Assembly: GCA_035440445.1 (NCBI GenBank)
Contig: DAORMJ010000006.1
Coordinates: 62,001-126,000 of the forward strand
Reading direction: 5' to 3'
Length of the DNA: 64,000 nucleotides
Origin: Ga0077548 sp035440445
Lineage (GTDB): Bacteria > Pseudomonadota > Alphaproteobacteria > Rhizobiales > Xanthobacteraceae
Translations under genes and position numbers: made by a program
The notes under the pieces: model-generated
Databases searched by the model: none
Told to the model about the DNA's origin: nothing
What the model saw: only the letters and a program-made list of their open reading frames with translations
In this document: piece by piece, positions 28,347 through 36,641 of the stretch
Position numbering within the stretch: the stretch's first letter is position 1
Layout of the letters: each line of letters starts with the position of its first letter

Positions 28347-28763
28347 ATGCGGCAGGCGGTGCATAGCCTTTCGATTTCGAGCCGCGGGCGCGGCCTCTAC
28401 GAGTTCACGCGCGAAGTGCGGCAGTGGCTGGAGCGCGAAAAATTCTCGACCGGACTTCTCACGATTTATTGCCGGCACACCTCGGCCTCACTCCTGATTC
28501 AGGAAAACGCCGATCCGGACGTGCAGACCGACCTGCAGAATTATTTTGAAGAGCTGGCGCCTGAATCGGAGCGCTACATTCACTCGGCCGAAGGCCCTGA
28601 TGATATGCCCGCGCATCTGCGCGCGGCACTCACCCAAACCAGTCTTTCGATTCCCATTGTCGAAGGCGATCTGGTGCTCGGCACCTGGCAGGGCATCTAT
28701 CTGTTCGAACACCGCACACGCCCACATAGACGCGAGATCGTGCTGCATGTGATCGGCGAGTAA
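28347..28763 (+). CDS. UPF0047 / YjbQ family protein
   Basis: The 138-residue protein is a single YjbQ domain. The conserved signatures are IYCRHTSASLLIQENADPDVQTDL (about 40-63), HSAEGPDDMPAHLRAAL and the C-terminal GTWQGIYLFEHRTRPHRREIVLHV. Some members show weak thiamine phosphate synthase activity in vitro, but the physiological role is unknown. It follows ggt by 30 bp on the same strand with an AAGGAGAAGG ribosome-binding site, so it may be co-transcribed. Confidence 0.94.
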   Translation: MRQAVHSLSISSRGRGLYEFTREVRQWLEREKFSTGLLTIYCRHTSASLLIQENADPDVQTDLQNYFEELAPESERYIHSAEGPDDMPAHLRAALTQTSLSIPIVEGDLVLGTWQGIYLFEHRTRPHRREIVLHVIGE

Positions 28764-28769
28764 GCGGCC

Positions 28770-29687
28770 CTAGCGCGACCACGGCGGCTGCCCGGCAAAG
28801 GCCTGCGCAAGATGATCGACCATCACGCGGAGTTTTGTCGGCATCGGCTGCGCCGGCGGCCATACGACGGAGATCGGCAGCGGCGCCGGCGTCAGATGCT
28901 CCGCGATCCGCACGAGTTGTCCGCTCTTGAGCGCGTCGTGAACGATGAAGAGCGGCAGAAGCGCGATCCCAAGTCCGGCGGCCGCCATGTCACGTATGGC
29001 TTCGCCGTTGTTGGCGGCGATCCGGCTCTCCATCGGAACGCCTGAGGCTTCGCCGTCATCACTCACGAACTGCCAGACCTGTGCGGAGTGGACGTTGAGA
29101 TAGCCGATCGCGGGATGGCTCATCAGATCGGCAGCCGTCATCGGCATGCCATGCCGCGCGACATAAGCGGGACTCGCACAGATCACGCGCGGATCTTCGC
29201 ATAGCTTGCGCACCATCAGTCCCGAATCCGGCAACTGCCCGATGCGAATCGCGAGATCGAAACGCCCGCGCACGAGATCGACAACCCGGTCATCATAATC
29301 GATCGTCATATCGAGGTTTGGGTGCTGACGCGCGAAGTCTGCGAGCACGGTTCCGAGATGCCGGATGCCGAAACTCATCGGCGCGGTGAGCGACAAGGAG
29401 CCACGCAGCCCCGCCATTCCTTCCATGCCGGAAGCCGCGCCCTCCAGCGCCTTCGTCATTTCGGCAAGCGCGGGGCGAAGTTTGATCGCAAGTTCTTCGG
29501 CGATTTCGGTCGGCGTGATGCGGCCGGCATGGCGCTGGAAGAGCGCGGCACCGACCGCGAGTTCCAGATCCGTAATCCGCTTGCTGACGACGGATTTGGA
29601 AAGATTCGCGCGCGCAGCCGCGCCCGACACCGTTCCGGTCTCCATCACGTTCAGGAATGTCTCGATCTCGTCGAGGGTCCATCTCAT
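28770..29687 (-). CDS. LysR-family transcriptional regulator
   Basis: The 305-residue protein has an N-terminal winged helix-turn-helix (about 1-60, with LNVMETGTVSGAAARANLSKSVVSKRITDLE) and a C-terminal LysR substrate-binding domain starting at about 88. The LARGE-family pattern GRFDLAIRIGQLPDSGLMVRKL places it in the large AaeR/CrgA-like subgroup that often controls a divergent gene. It is divergent from the ring-cleaving dioxygenase gene with 154 bp between starts and a T-N11-A dyad in that interval, so it probably regulates that gene and itself. Its 3' end lies 6 bp from yjbQ, convergent. Confidence 0.93.
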   Translation of the reverse strand: MRWTLDEIETFLNVMETGTVSGAAARANLSKSVVSKRITDLELAVGAALFQRHAGRITPTEIAEELAIKLRPALAEMTKALEGAASGMEGMAGLRGSLSLTAPMSFGIRHLGTVLADFARQHPNLDMTIDYDDRVVDLVRGRFDLAIRIGQLPDSGLMVRKLCEDPRVICASPAYVARHGMPMTAADLMSHPAIGYLNVHSAQVWQFVSDDGEASGVPMESRIAANNGEAIRDMAAAGLGIALLPLFIVHDALKSGQLVRIAEHLTPAPLPISVVWPPAQPMPTKLRVMVDHLAQAFAGQPPWSR

Positions 29688-29726
29688 GGCGGCAGTTTAG
29701 CGCAACACCGCGCCAGCGAACATCGC

Positions 29727-29745
29727 CGTTCGAAAAACCAGAACG
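29727..29745. promoter_or_regulatory. Candidate LysR-type operator (T-N11-A dyad)
   Basis: CGTTC-GAAAAACCA-GAACG is a 5 bp inverted repeat with 9 bp spacing and satisfies the T-N11-A rule for LysR-type boxes. It lies 40 bp from the regulator start and 97 bp from the dioxygenase start, which suits a shared control site. Confidence 0.5.
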
Positions 29746-29841
29746 CCGCATACGCTTGCAGCCCTCTGCCGTTTCCGGACCGGAAGCCGATATGCCTCTG
29801 CAACAAGCAAGCAACCGCGAACGAGGAAAGGGAACGCGACC

Positions 29842-30789
29842 ATGCAGCTCACCGGCATTCATCATCTGACCGCGATCACCGCGGACGCCCCCGCGAACAA
29901 GCGCTTCTACACGGACACGCTCGGGCTGCGGCTCGTCAAAAAGACCGTCAACCAGGACGACACCCGCGCCTATCACCTGTTTTACGCCGACGGCGAAGCG
30001 ACGCCGGGCACCGACCTGACCTTTTTCGACTGGCCGGTTCCGGCGGAGCGGCGCGGCACCCATTCGATCAGCCGCACGGGGCTCCGCGTCTCCGGCGAGA
30101 ACAGCCTGAACTATTGGGCGGCTCGCCTTGCCAACGCAGGACTGAACATCGGTAACGTCGCAATCATCGACGGCCGCGCAAGCCTCGATCTCGAGGATCC
30201 GGAAGGCCAGCGCTTTCGTCTGCTCGACGATGGCGGCAAGGGCCCTGCGCGCCCCTGGGAGCGCAGCAGCGTCCCGGCCGAACACCAGATCCGTGGCCTC
30301 GGACCGATCACGATTTCGGTGCCGACGAAGGAGCCGACCGATGCCTTGCTCACGCATGTCCTCAACATGAAGGAAGATCGTGACTATGCGTCGCCCGATG
30401 GCGAGGGCCGTGTGCATGTCTATCGCATGGGCGAAGGCGGCGCGGGTGCCGAGTTGCACGTGGCAGTCCAGCCCGACTTGCCGGTTGCGCGGCAAGGTGC
30501 GGGCGCGGTTCACCACGTCGCTTTCCGCACGCCTGACGCAAAGGCGATCAGCGCTTGGGCCGCACGGCTTTCGCAGTTCAAGGTTCCGACTTCGGGCGAA
30601 GTCGAGCGCTACTACTTCCGTTCGCTCTACTTCAGGGAGCCGGGTGGAAACCTGTTCGAGATCGCAACCGACGGTCCCGGCTTCACGGTGGACGAACCGC
30701 TCGACAGTCTTGGTGAACGTCTGGCGCTGCCTCCTTTTCTTGAGCCGCGCCGCGCCACGATCGAAGCAAACCTGAAGCCGCTCGGTTGA
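29842..30789 (+). CDS. Ring-cleaving dioxygenase (MhqO-like, vicinal oxygen chelate family)
   Basis: The 315-residue protein consists of two glyoxalase/bleomycin-resistance modules. The first begins MQLTGIHHLTAITADA with metal-ligand His at 7/8, and the second contains GAVHHVAFRTPD. YFRSLYFREPGGNLFEIATD near the C-terminus holds the Glu ligand. The closest families are the MhqA/MhqO hydroquinone or catechol dioxygenases that protect against quinone stress in Firmicutes. The chemistry here is probably Fe(II)-dependent ring opening, but the substrate is inferred. It ends at a strong terminator. Confidence 0.88.
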   Translation: MQLTGIHHLTAITADAPANKRFYTDTLGLRLVKKTVNQDDTRAYHLFYADGEATPGTDLTFFDWPVPAERRGTHSISRTGLRVSGENSLNYWAARLANAGLNIGNVAIIDGRASLDLEDPEGQRFRLLDDGGKGPARPWERSSVPAEHQIRGLGPITISVPTKEPTDALLTHVLNMKEDRDYASPDGEGRVHVYRMGEGGAGAELHVAVQPDLPVARQGAGAVHHVAFRTPDAKAISAWAARLSQFKVPTSGEVERYYFRSLYFREPGGNLFEIATDGPGFTVDEPLDSLGERLALPPFLEPRRATIEANLKPLG

Positions 30790-30796
30790 AACAATG

Positions 30797-30831
30797 CAGG
30801 GCCGGTCTGTTTTGACCGGCCCTGACTTTTT
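30797..30831 (+). terminator. Intrinsic terminator after dioxygenase gene
   Basis: An 11 bp perfect stem CAGGGCCGGTC/GACCGGCCCTG (30797-30807 with 30814-30824) with a 6-nt loop is followed by ACTTTTT. It lies 8 bp after the stop and faces the convergent hydrolase gene, so it may act both ways. Confidence 0.85.
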
Positions 30832-30853
30832 CAAAGGACGTTTTTTTCGCGGG

Positions 30854-31492
30854 TTATTTCTTGGACATGAGCCGGCGGCGTTCCGGGAAGTACCACTGCA
30901 GGATCTTGCGGAACTTGTCGGATTCTTTGCGCGCCCAGTTGCGCATCAACTCGCTGCCGAAGGAGATCGCGGTCACAGGCTTTGCGCCGGCCTGAATCAT
31001 GCGATCGAAGGCACGCTCATGGCTCACCGGCGATATGCCGCCCACCGCATCGGCGACCGGATAAACCTCATAACCTTCCGCGAGCATGTCGAGCACCGGA
31101 AACGCGAGACATACTTCGGTCCACAAGCCGCCGATCACGATCTTCTTTCTTCCGGTCGCTTCGACCGCCTTGCGGAAATCTTCGTCTTCCCATGAATTGA
31201 CGCCGGTACGGTCAATCTCTTTCACATCAGGAATCGCATCGCGGATCGCAGCGATGGTGCCTTCATTGACCCCCATGTCGACGCCGACCGTGGAAAGAAT
31301 GACAGGCACATTGTAGGCAGCGGCAAGCTTGCACACCGCAACCGCATTGAGCGTGATGTCGTCGTGCGAGCCGGAGGCGATCGCTCCATATTGCTCCGGC
31401 TGATAGTCGATGAGCACGACGACGCAATTTTCCGGCGTCAGCAAATGATCGGCTTTCGGATCGCGGATCGGCTCCATCTGGGTTTTCGGCAT
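30854..31492 (-). CDS. Isochorismatase-family cysteine hydrolase
   Basis: The 212-residue protein has the isochorismatase fold with TPENCVVVLIDYQPEQYGAI carrying the catalytic Asp (about 26), a lysine in GRKKIVIGGLWTEVCLAFP and the nucleophilic cysteine in that same stretch (WTEVC). The YEVYPVADAVGGISPVSHERAFDRMIQAG region is typical of the YcaC-like subfamily, octameric hydrolases of unknown physiological substrate. The ATG at 31492 follows an AAGGAGGAC ribosome-binding site. The frame is open to 31690 but the upstream part overlaps tRNA-Gly. Confidence 0.9.
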   Translation of the reverse strand: MPKTQMEPIRDPKADHLLTPENCVVVLIDYQPEQYGAIASGSHDDITLNAVAVCKLAAAYNVPVILSTVGVDMGVNEGTIAAIRDAIPDVKEIDRTGVNSWEDEDFRKAVEATGRKKIVIGGLWTEVCLAFPVLDMLAEGYEVYPVADAVGGISPVSHERAFDRMIQAGAKPVTAISFGSELMRNWARKESDKFRKILQWYFPERRRLMSKK

Positions 31493-31645
31493 CTGCAGTC
31501 CTCCTTGCGGGTGATTTGCCCGCGACAGGACGCGATCGCAGCGGAGGGGTCCAGATTGCGCGCGCCGAACGCCGTATTCGGCCACGCCGAACGGCGTCCG
31601 GGCGCGATGTTGCGCCACGAGCCCGCGACTGACTTTCGAGAAAAT

Positions 31646-31720
<75 letters not shown>

Positions 31721-31926
31721 ATCCGGAATGGCTGGCCTTGGTCAGGCCTGCCGGGTAGCGGGGGTTCTATGCAAAAGCCTTCGCGCGCGCAACACCTGAA
31801 AATTGCCGCGGGCATCATGACGCTTGGAAACGCCGGCCCGAACCCCTTTCCATTTGCTTTCGGGGCTTCCGCGCCCCATCTAGGGGCCAGGAACTTGGCG
31901 CGAAACGCGCTTTTCGGGAGCAAAAT

Positions 31927-32847
31927 ATGGAGTTGAACGCAGGAAACGGCGCCGCGACCCTTGAGGTGGGCGACCTGATTTCCGACACCACCACCCAGAC
32001 CTTCATGAAGGACGTCATCGAGGAATCGAAGAAGCGTCCGGTGCTGGTCGATTTCTGGGCGGAGTGGTGCGGGCCCTGCAAGGCACTCGGCCCCGTGCTC
32101 GAAAAAGCGGTTCGCGCAGCAGGCGGCGCCGTGAAGCTCGTAAAAATGGACATCGACAAGCATCCGCAAATCGCGGGCCAGCTCGGTATCCAGTCGATCC
32201 CTGCCGTGTTTGCCTTCGACAAGGGCCAGCCGGTCGACGGCTTCGTCGGCGCGCTTCCCGAAGGCCAAGTCACCGCCTTCATCGAGCGGATCACGGGAAA
32301 GACCAATCCCGCCACCGATCTCCTCAACGAAGCGGAAGCGAAAGTCGCCGCGAACGAATTCGATGAAGCGACTTCGCTCTTCGCCGAAGTGCTGACCGAC
32401 GATCCTGCCAATGCCCGCGCGCTTGCCGGGCTCGTGCGCTGTCACCTCGCCGCCAACGATATCGAACAGGCAAAAGAGACCTTCGCATTGATTCCCGACG
32501 AGGCTTCCAAGGACAAGACCGCGGCACCCACGATTGCGGCGGCAAAAGCAGCCCTCGATCTTGCCGAACAGGCGGAGAAAGTCGGCGGCGAAGCAGGCGA
32601 TCTCGAAGCGAAGGTCGCGGCTGATCCGAACGATCATCAGTCACGATTCGATCTCGCGGTCGCGCTCAACGCAAAAGGCGAGAAAGCGAATGCGGCCGAG
32701 CACCTGCTTGCGATCATCAAGAAGGACCGCAAGTGGAACGAGGATGGCGCACGCAAGCAGCTCCTGCAGTTCTTCGAAGCCTGGGGCCCGATGGATGAAG
32801 CAACCATCGATGGCCGCAAGAAACTTTCCACGCTGCTTTTCTCGTAA
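31927..32847 (+). CDS. Chaperedoxin CnoX-like thioredoxin-TPR protein
   Basis: The 306-residue protein joins an N-terminal thioredoxin domain (about 15-125) with an intact redox motif WCGPC (C48, C51) to a C-terminal set of TPR-like helices (about 128-300). This is the YbbN/CnoX architecture. E. coli CnoX has lost one active-site cysteine and acts as a holdase; versions with two cysteines, such as Caulobacter CnoX, keep thioredoxin activity, so this one probably does as well. It is followed 21 bp later by a Lon-N-domain protein, a conserved alphaproteobacterial pairing. Confidence 0.92.
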   Translation: MELNAGNGAATLEVGDLISDTTTQTFMKDVIEESKKRPVLVDFWAEWCGPCKALGPVLEKAVRAAGGAVKLVKMDIDKHPQIAGQLGIQSIPAVFAFDKGQPVDGFVGALPEGQVTAFIERITGKTNPATDLLNEAEAKVAANEFDEATSLFAEVLTDDPANARALAGLVRCHLAANDIEQAKETFALIPDEASKDKTAAPTIAAAKAALDLAEQAEKVGGEAGDLEAKVAADPNDHQSRFDLAVALNAKGEKANAAEHLLAIIKKDRKWNEDGARKQLLQFFEAWGPMDEATIDGRKKLSTLLFS

Positions 32848-32868
32848 CCCGGCACACGAAAGCACCTC

Positions 32869-33540
32869 ATGGCCATCAACAACGCCTATCGCCTGTTGCA
32901 GGATATTCCGGACGTCATTCCGGTGTTTCCGCTGCCGCGTGCGTTGTTGCTGCCGCGCGTCGAGCTTCCGCTCAACATTTTCGAGCCGCGTTATTTGCAG
33001 ATGATCGAAGATGTCATTCGCGGCGATCGCGTGATCGGCATGATCCAGCCGAACGAGCCCGAAGAGGCCCTGAGCAAGACGCCGTCGCTCTACGCAGTCG
33101 GCTGCGCCGGACGGCTCACCAATTTCGGCGAGAGCGGAGACGGCCGCTATCAGGTCATCCTGACCGGTATTGCGCGCTTTCGCATCGTCGAGGAAGTCGA
33201 TGCCGGCACGCCGTACCGGCAATGCAAAGTCAGTTACAACGATTTCGCTTCCGACCTCGTTCAGGGCTTGGGCGAAGACGAAGTGGATCGCGAAGCGCTG
33301 CTGAAGACGCTGGCGAATTATCTTGCGGCCAATTCGATCGAGGCCGACTGGTCCGGCATCACGCAGGCGCCGACCGAAGCGCTCGTCAACGGACTTTCGC
33401 TGATGTCGCCGTTCGGCGTGCGTGAAAAGCAGGCGCTTCTGGAAGCGCCGGATTTGCGCGAGCGCGCGCAACTGCTTGTCGCCGCGACGGAAATCTCGCT
33501 TGCCGCCGGCGAAGCTGACGAGAACGGAACCTTGCAGTAG
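32869..33540 (+). CDS. LON peptidase substrate-binding domain protein
   Basis: The 223-residue protein contains only the Lon N-terminal (substrate-binding) domain, with the hallmark FPLPRALLLPRVELPLNIFEPRYLQMIEDV (about 23-52) and ALLKTLANYL in the helical part. There is no ATPase or protease domain, so it is one of the stand-alone Lon-N proteins whose role is unknown; substrate recognition for another machine is a guess. It lies directly downstream of the CnoX-like gene and is likely co-transcribed with it. Confidence 0.93.
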   Translation: MAINNAYRLLQDIPDVIPVFPLPRALLLPRVELPLNIFEPRYLQMIEDVIRGDRVIGMIQPNEPEEALSKTPSLYAVGCAGRLTNFGESGDGRYQVILTGIARFRIVEEVDAGTPYRQCKVSYNDFASDLVQGLGEDEVDREALLKTLANYLAANSIEADWSGITQAPTEALVNGLSLMSPFGVREKQALLEAPDLRERAQLLVAATEISLAAGEADENGTLQ

Positions 33541-33604
33541 TATCGGCGTTTAGCTGCGGCTGAATTCTGAAGAAACCGGAGAGACCCCCGAATTGGAAAA
33601 ACCG

Positions 33605-33793
33605 ATGAACAACGAGCGTCACACTGTTGATCCCAAGCTCCTGGAAATTCTCGTCTGCCCTTTGAGCAAGGGACCGCTCGAATACGATGCGGAAAAGCAG
33701 GTTCTGGTATCGCGCTCGGCAAAGCTCATCTATCCGATCCGCGACGGCATTCCGATCATGCTTCCAGAAGAAGCGCGGCCGCTGATTGACTAG
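33605..33793 (+). CDS. Trm112-family small protein
   Basis: The 62-residue protein has the YcaR/Trm112 domain: VDPKLLEILVCPLSKGPLEYD, then LVSRSAKLIYPIRDGIPIMLPEEAR. The eukaryotic relative activates methyltransferases; the bacterial role is unknown. Only one of the usual zinc cysteines is present (CPLSKG), as in many alphaproteobacterial members. The ATG at 33605 gives the usual N-terminus; a TTG at 33593 would add four residues. It ends 4 bp into the convergent UbiH-like gene. Confidence 0.92.
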   Translation: MNNERHTVDPKLLEILVCPLSKGPLEYDAEKQVLVSRSAKLIYPIRDGIPIMLPEEARPLID

Positions 33794-35016
33794 ATAAAGT
33801 CGCCACGCAGAAGTTTCGGAACATCGCCCGTGAGGCCGGCCGCCTCGCGGGCGAAATATTTTTTCAACGACGGCGCGCGATCGACCACGCCAAGACCGAG
33901 ATCGCGCAGATATTTCAGCGGCGTCGAGCTGTTCGAGAACAGCCGGTTCAACGTGTCGGTCGCAAATCCCATTGCTACCGTGTCCGCACGCCGCCAGCGC
34001 TGGTAGCGCTTGAGCACTTCCGGCGCACCGGGATCGAGCCCGAGCCGCGCGTTATCCGCGATACACTCAGCCAGCGCCGCGACATCGCGCAGGCCCATGT
34101 TGAGCCCCTGCCCGGCCAACGGATGAATGACATGCGCGGCGTCGCCAACCAGCGCGAGGCGTTCAGCAATAAAGGAACGCGCGATCGAAATTTGCAGCGG
34201 ATAAGCCCGCGGCGGCGACAACACTTGCAGTTCGCCAAGTTGCAGACCGAAGCGCTGTTCGAGTTCGGCGAGAAATTCTGAAGGCGGCAGCGCCACGATG
34301 CGCTTCGCGTCCGCGCTTTCTTCGGTCCATACAATGGATGATCTGTTTCCCGTGAGCGGCAGGATCGCAAAGGAACCGCTCGGCAGAAAATGTTGCGTGG
34401 CCTTGCCGAGATGGGCGCGCTCATGGCCGATCGTCGCGACGATACCGGACTGACCGTAGCTGCTCGAGACTTTCTGAATCTTCGCAAGCGAACGCAGTTT
34501 GGATTGCGCACCGTCCGCCGCGGCAAGCAGACGCGCGCGGTATGAATGTCCGCCCGCTTCGAAGCGCGCATAACTCTCATTCGCCGCATAGCTCTCGATT
34601 CCGGACACGACGAGGTGGAGTCCGGTTTCACGCGCCGCTTCGCGGAGCGCGACGATCAACGCGCGATTTTCCACCATATGCGCGAGCGGCTCATCGTCTT
34701 CGCCTTCTTCGAATTCGAGAAAGGTCTGGCGCACCGCATCGCTCAGTTTGGAATCGGTGATTTCCATGGCGCGAATCGGCTGCGCGTCAGAAAGCCGCTC
34801 CCACACCCCGATTGCTTCGAAGAGCTTGCGCGCTCCCCCCGCGATCGCGACCACGCGGTCGTCCTGCGCCGCTTCGCGGCCGAGCGCTGGATCGAAGATC
34901 GCGACGGCAAATCGCTTGCCCAGCGTCTGCGAAAGCGCGACCCCGAGCGCGAGCCCCGCGATTCCCGCGCCCGCGATTGCGACGTCAAATGGCTGGCCGG
35001 TGATTCCCTTGTCCAT
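33790..35016 (-). CDS. UbiH/UbiF/VisC-family FAD-dependent hydroxylase (ubiquinone biosynthesis)
   Basis: The 408-residue flavoprotein has the Rossmann GAGIAGLALGVALSQ (about 14-28), the DRVVAIAGG region, and the FAD-binding GDAAHVIHPLAGQGLNMGLRD (about 295-315), the classic ubiquinone hydroxylase signature. It hydroxylates a ring position in ubiquinone synthesis. Alphaproteobacteria use several homologues (UbiH, UbiL, UbiM), and sequence alone does not fix which carbon is modified here. Divergent from tesB with 63 bp between starts. Confidence 0.9.
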   Translation of the reverse strand: MDKGITGQPFDVAIAGAGIAGLALGVALSQTLGKRFAVAIFDPALGREAAQDDRVVAIAGGARKLFEAIGVWERLSDAQPIRAMEITDSKLSDAVRQTFLEFEEGEDDEPLAHMVENRALIVALREAARETGLHLVVSGIESYAANESYARFEAGGHSYRARLLAAADGAQSKLRSLAKIQKVSSSYGQSGIVATIGHERAHLGKATQHFLPSGSFAILPLTGNRSSIVWTEESADAKRIVALPPSEFLAELEQRFGLQLGELQVLSPPRAYPLQISIARSFIAERLALVGDAAHVIHPLAGQGLNMGLRDVAALAECIADNARLGLDPGAPEVLKRYQRWRRADTVAMGFATDTLNRLFSNSSTPLKYLRDLGLGVVDRAPSLKKYFAREAAGLTGDVPKLLRGDFI

Positions 35017-35079
35017 GGCGGCAGGATAGGTACGCTATGGTTCGTCCGGCAACCAGTCGCCTGCATGAAGGTCTTTTTG

Positions 35080-35961
35080 ATGGCTAAAGCGGTAGAAACC
35101 CTCCTCGACATTCTCGATCTCGAATCGATCGAGGTGAACTTGTTTCGAGGCTATTCGCCGAAGGACACTTTCGTGCGCGTCTTCGGCGGACAGGTGATTG
35201 GGCAGGCGCTGGTCGCAGCTTACCGCACCGTACCCGACCGCCAGTGTCATTCTCTGCACGCGTACTTTTTGCTGGGTGGCGATCCGAAAGCGCCGATCAT
35301 CTACGAAGTCGATCGCATCCGCGATGGCGGCAGCTTCACCACGCGCTGGGTGAAAGCGATTCAGCACGGCGAAGCGATCTTCTCCATGGGCGTTTCATTT
35401 CACAAAGAGGAGCCTGGTTACGAGCATCAGGCGGTCATGCCGAAGGTGCCGATGCCCGAAGAACTCGCGAGCGAGAAAGACATCCGCGAGAAGGTCATGC
35501 CGATGCTGCCCGAAGCGGTGCGCAAATATTACGAGCGCGAGCGCCCGATCGAGCTCCGGCCCGTCGAATACATGCGCTATCTGTCGAAGGACTATCGCGA
35601 GCCGAAATTCAACGTCTGGATGAAATCGGTGGCTCCCCTTCCCGACGATCCGGTCATCCACCGTTGCGTGCTGGCTTATGCTTCCGACATGGGCCTTCTC
35701 GACGCATCCCTGATCCCGCATGGGCGCTCGGTGTTTTCACGCTCGATCCAGCCGGCGAGCCTCGATCACGCGCTTTGGTTTCATCGCCCGTTCCGCGCCG
35801 ACGAATGGATTCTCTATTCGCAGGACTCGCCGAACGCGAATAACGCGCGCGGCTTTTCGCGCGGCCAGTTTTTCACGCGCGACGGCACCTTGGTCGCTTC
35901 GGTCGCGCAGGAAGGGCTCATTCGGAAGAAAGATCCGAACTTCCAGAAGAAGACGTCCTAG
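35080..35961 (+). CDS. tesB: Acyl-CoA thioesterase II
   Basis: TesB hydrolyses medium- and long-chain acyl-CoA. The 293-residue protein has a double hot-dog fold with FRGYSPKDTFVRVFGGQVIGQALVAAYRTV in the first half. YASDMGLLDASL (catalytic Asp), SLDHALWFHRPFR and ARGFSRGQFFTRDGTLVASVAQEG (catalytic Gln) are in the second. I chose the ATG at 35080, which has a GAAGG ribosome-binding site 8 bp upstream; an ATG at 35065 would add five residues. The much longer frame from 34546 covers the ubiH-like gene in antisense. Confidence 0.93.
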   Translation: MAKAVETLLDILDLESIEVNLFRGYSPKDTFVRVFGGQVIGQALVAAYRTVPDRQCHSLHAYFLLGGDPKAPIIYEVDRIRDGGSFTTRWVKAIQHGEAIFSMGVSFHKEEPGYEHQAVMPKVPMPEELASEKDIREKVMPMLPEAVRKYYERERPIELRPVEYMRYLSKDYREPKFNVWMKSVAPLPDDPVIHRCVLAYASDMGLLDASLIPHGRSVFSRSIQPASLDHALWFHRPFRADEWILYSQDSPNANNARGFSRGQFFTRDGTLVASVAQEGLIRKKDPNFQKKTS

Positions 35962-36029
35962 CTGCGGGGCGCGTGGGTTCAGCGGTCCGGATGCCCACTG
36001 GTTACGGATCGGGCATCATACTTAGTATT

Positions 36030-36044
36030 GCCTAATATTTAGGC
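36030..36044. promoter_or_regulatory. 15 bp dyad upstream of glnK
   Basis: GCCTAA-TAT-TTAGGC is a perfect palindrome in a locally AT-rich stretch, about 95 bp before the sigma-54-like promoter. Its position suits an activator or repressor site, but it does not match the NtrC consensus. It is the only other structured item in the 301 bp gap 35962-36262. Confidence 0.4.
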
Positions 36045-36138
36045 GTCTAGCCGGGGAATTACGGCTTTCCCGGGCACCTGCCCATTTCTGAGTCAGCCAA
36101 GTCCTTGCAACTCAAGCGATTCCCGCAGCGCACCAAGT

Positions 36139-36155
36139 CTGGCACGGCCCTTGAT
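36139..36155 (+). promoter_or_regulatory. Sigma-54 (RpoN) -24/-12 promoter for glnK-amtB
   Basis: CTGGCACGGCCCTTGAT matches the RpoN consensus YTGGCACG-N4-TTGCW except for A in place of C in the -12 element. It lies 108 bp before the glnK start. Nitrogen-controlled RpoN/NtrC transcription of glnK-amtB is the rule in proteobacteria, which supports the call. Confidence 0.65.
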
Positions 36156-36262
36156 TAGAGAGGCCCTGACTCGCCTGCGGGAGCAATTTCCCGTGCGTGA
36201 AGTCCGATCAGCAAGTCCGGTGGCAGTCGTTGTCTCCGGCGCCACTGGGGGACAGGAACCAC

Positions 36263-36601
36263 ATGAAGATCGTCATGGCCATCATCAAGCCGTTCAAGCT
36301 GGAGGAAGTGCGCGACGCACTGACCAGCATCGGCGTACACGGACTGACCGTAACCGAGGTCAAAGGCTACGGAAGACAAAAGGGTCACACGGAAATTTAT
36401 CGCGGCGCTGAATACGCCGTGAATTTCCTGCCCAAACTCAAGATCGAGGTCGCGGTCGCGACCGATCAGGTCAAGCCGGTAATCGACGCGATCACCGGAG
36501 CCGCCAAGACCGGGCAGATCGGCGACGGAAAAATTTTCGTCTTCTCGATCGATCAAGCGGTGCGCATCCGCACCGGCGAACAGAACGCCGATGCGCTCTG
36601 A
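36263..36601 (+). CDS. glnK: Nitrogen regulatory protein P-II (GlnK)
   Basis: The 112-residue PII signal protein binds ATP/ADP and 2-oxoglutarate and gates AmtB. It begins MKIVMAIIKPFKLEEVRDAL. The T-loop GYGRQKGHTEIYRGAEYAVNFLPK carries the uridylylation tyrosine Y51, and TGQIGDGKIFVF is the B-loop region. The ATG at 36263 gives the standard length. Linkage to amtB 40 bp downstream identifies it as GlnK rather than GlnB. Likely made under nitrogen limitation from the RpoN promoter. Confidence 0.96.
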   Translation: MKIVMAIIKPFKLEEVRDALTSIGVHGLTVTEVKGYGRQKGHTEIYRGAEYAVNFLPKLKIEVAVATDQVKPVIDAITGAAKTGQIGDGKIFVFSIDQAVRIRTGEQNADAL

Positions 36602-36641
36602 TCCCCGCAACCTTCATAGATATGTGACGGAGAATTCTCCC

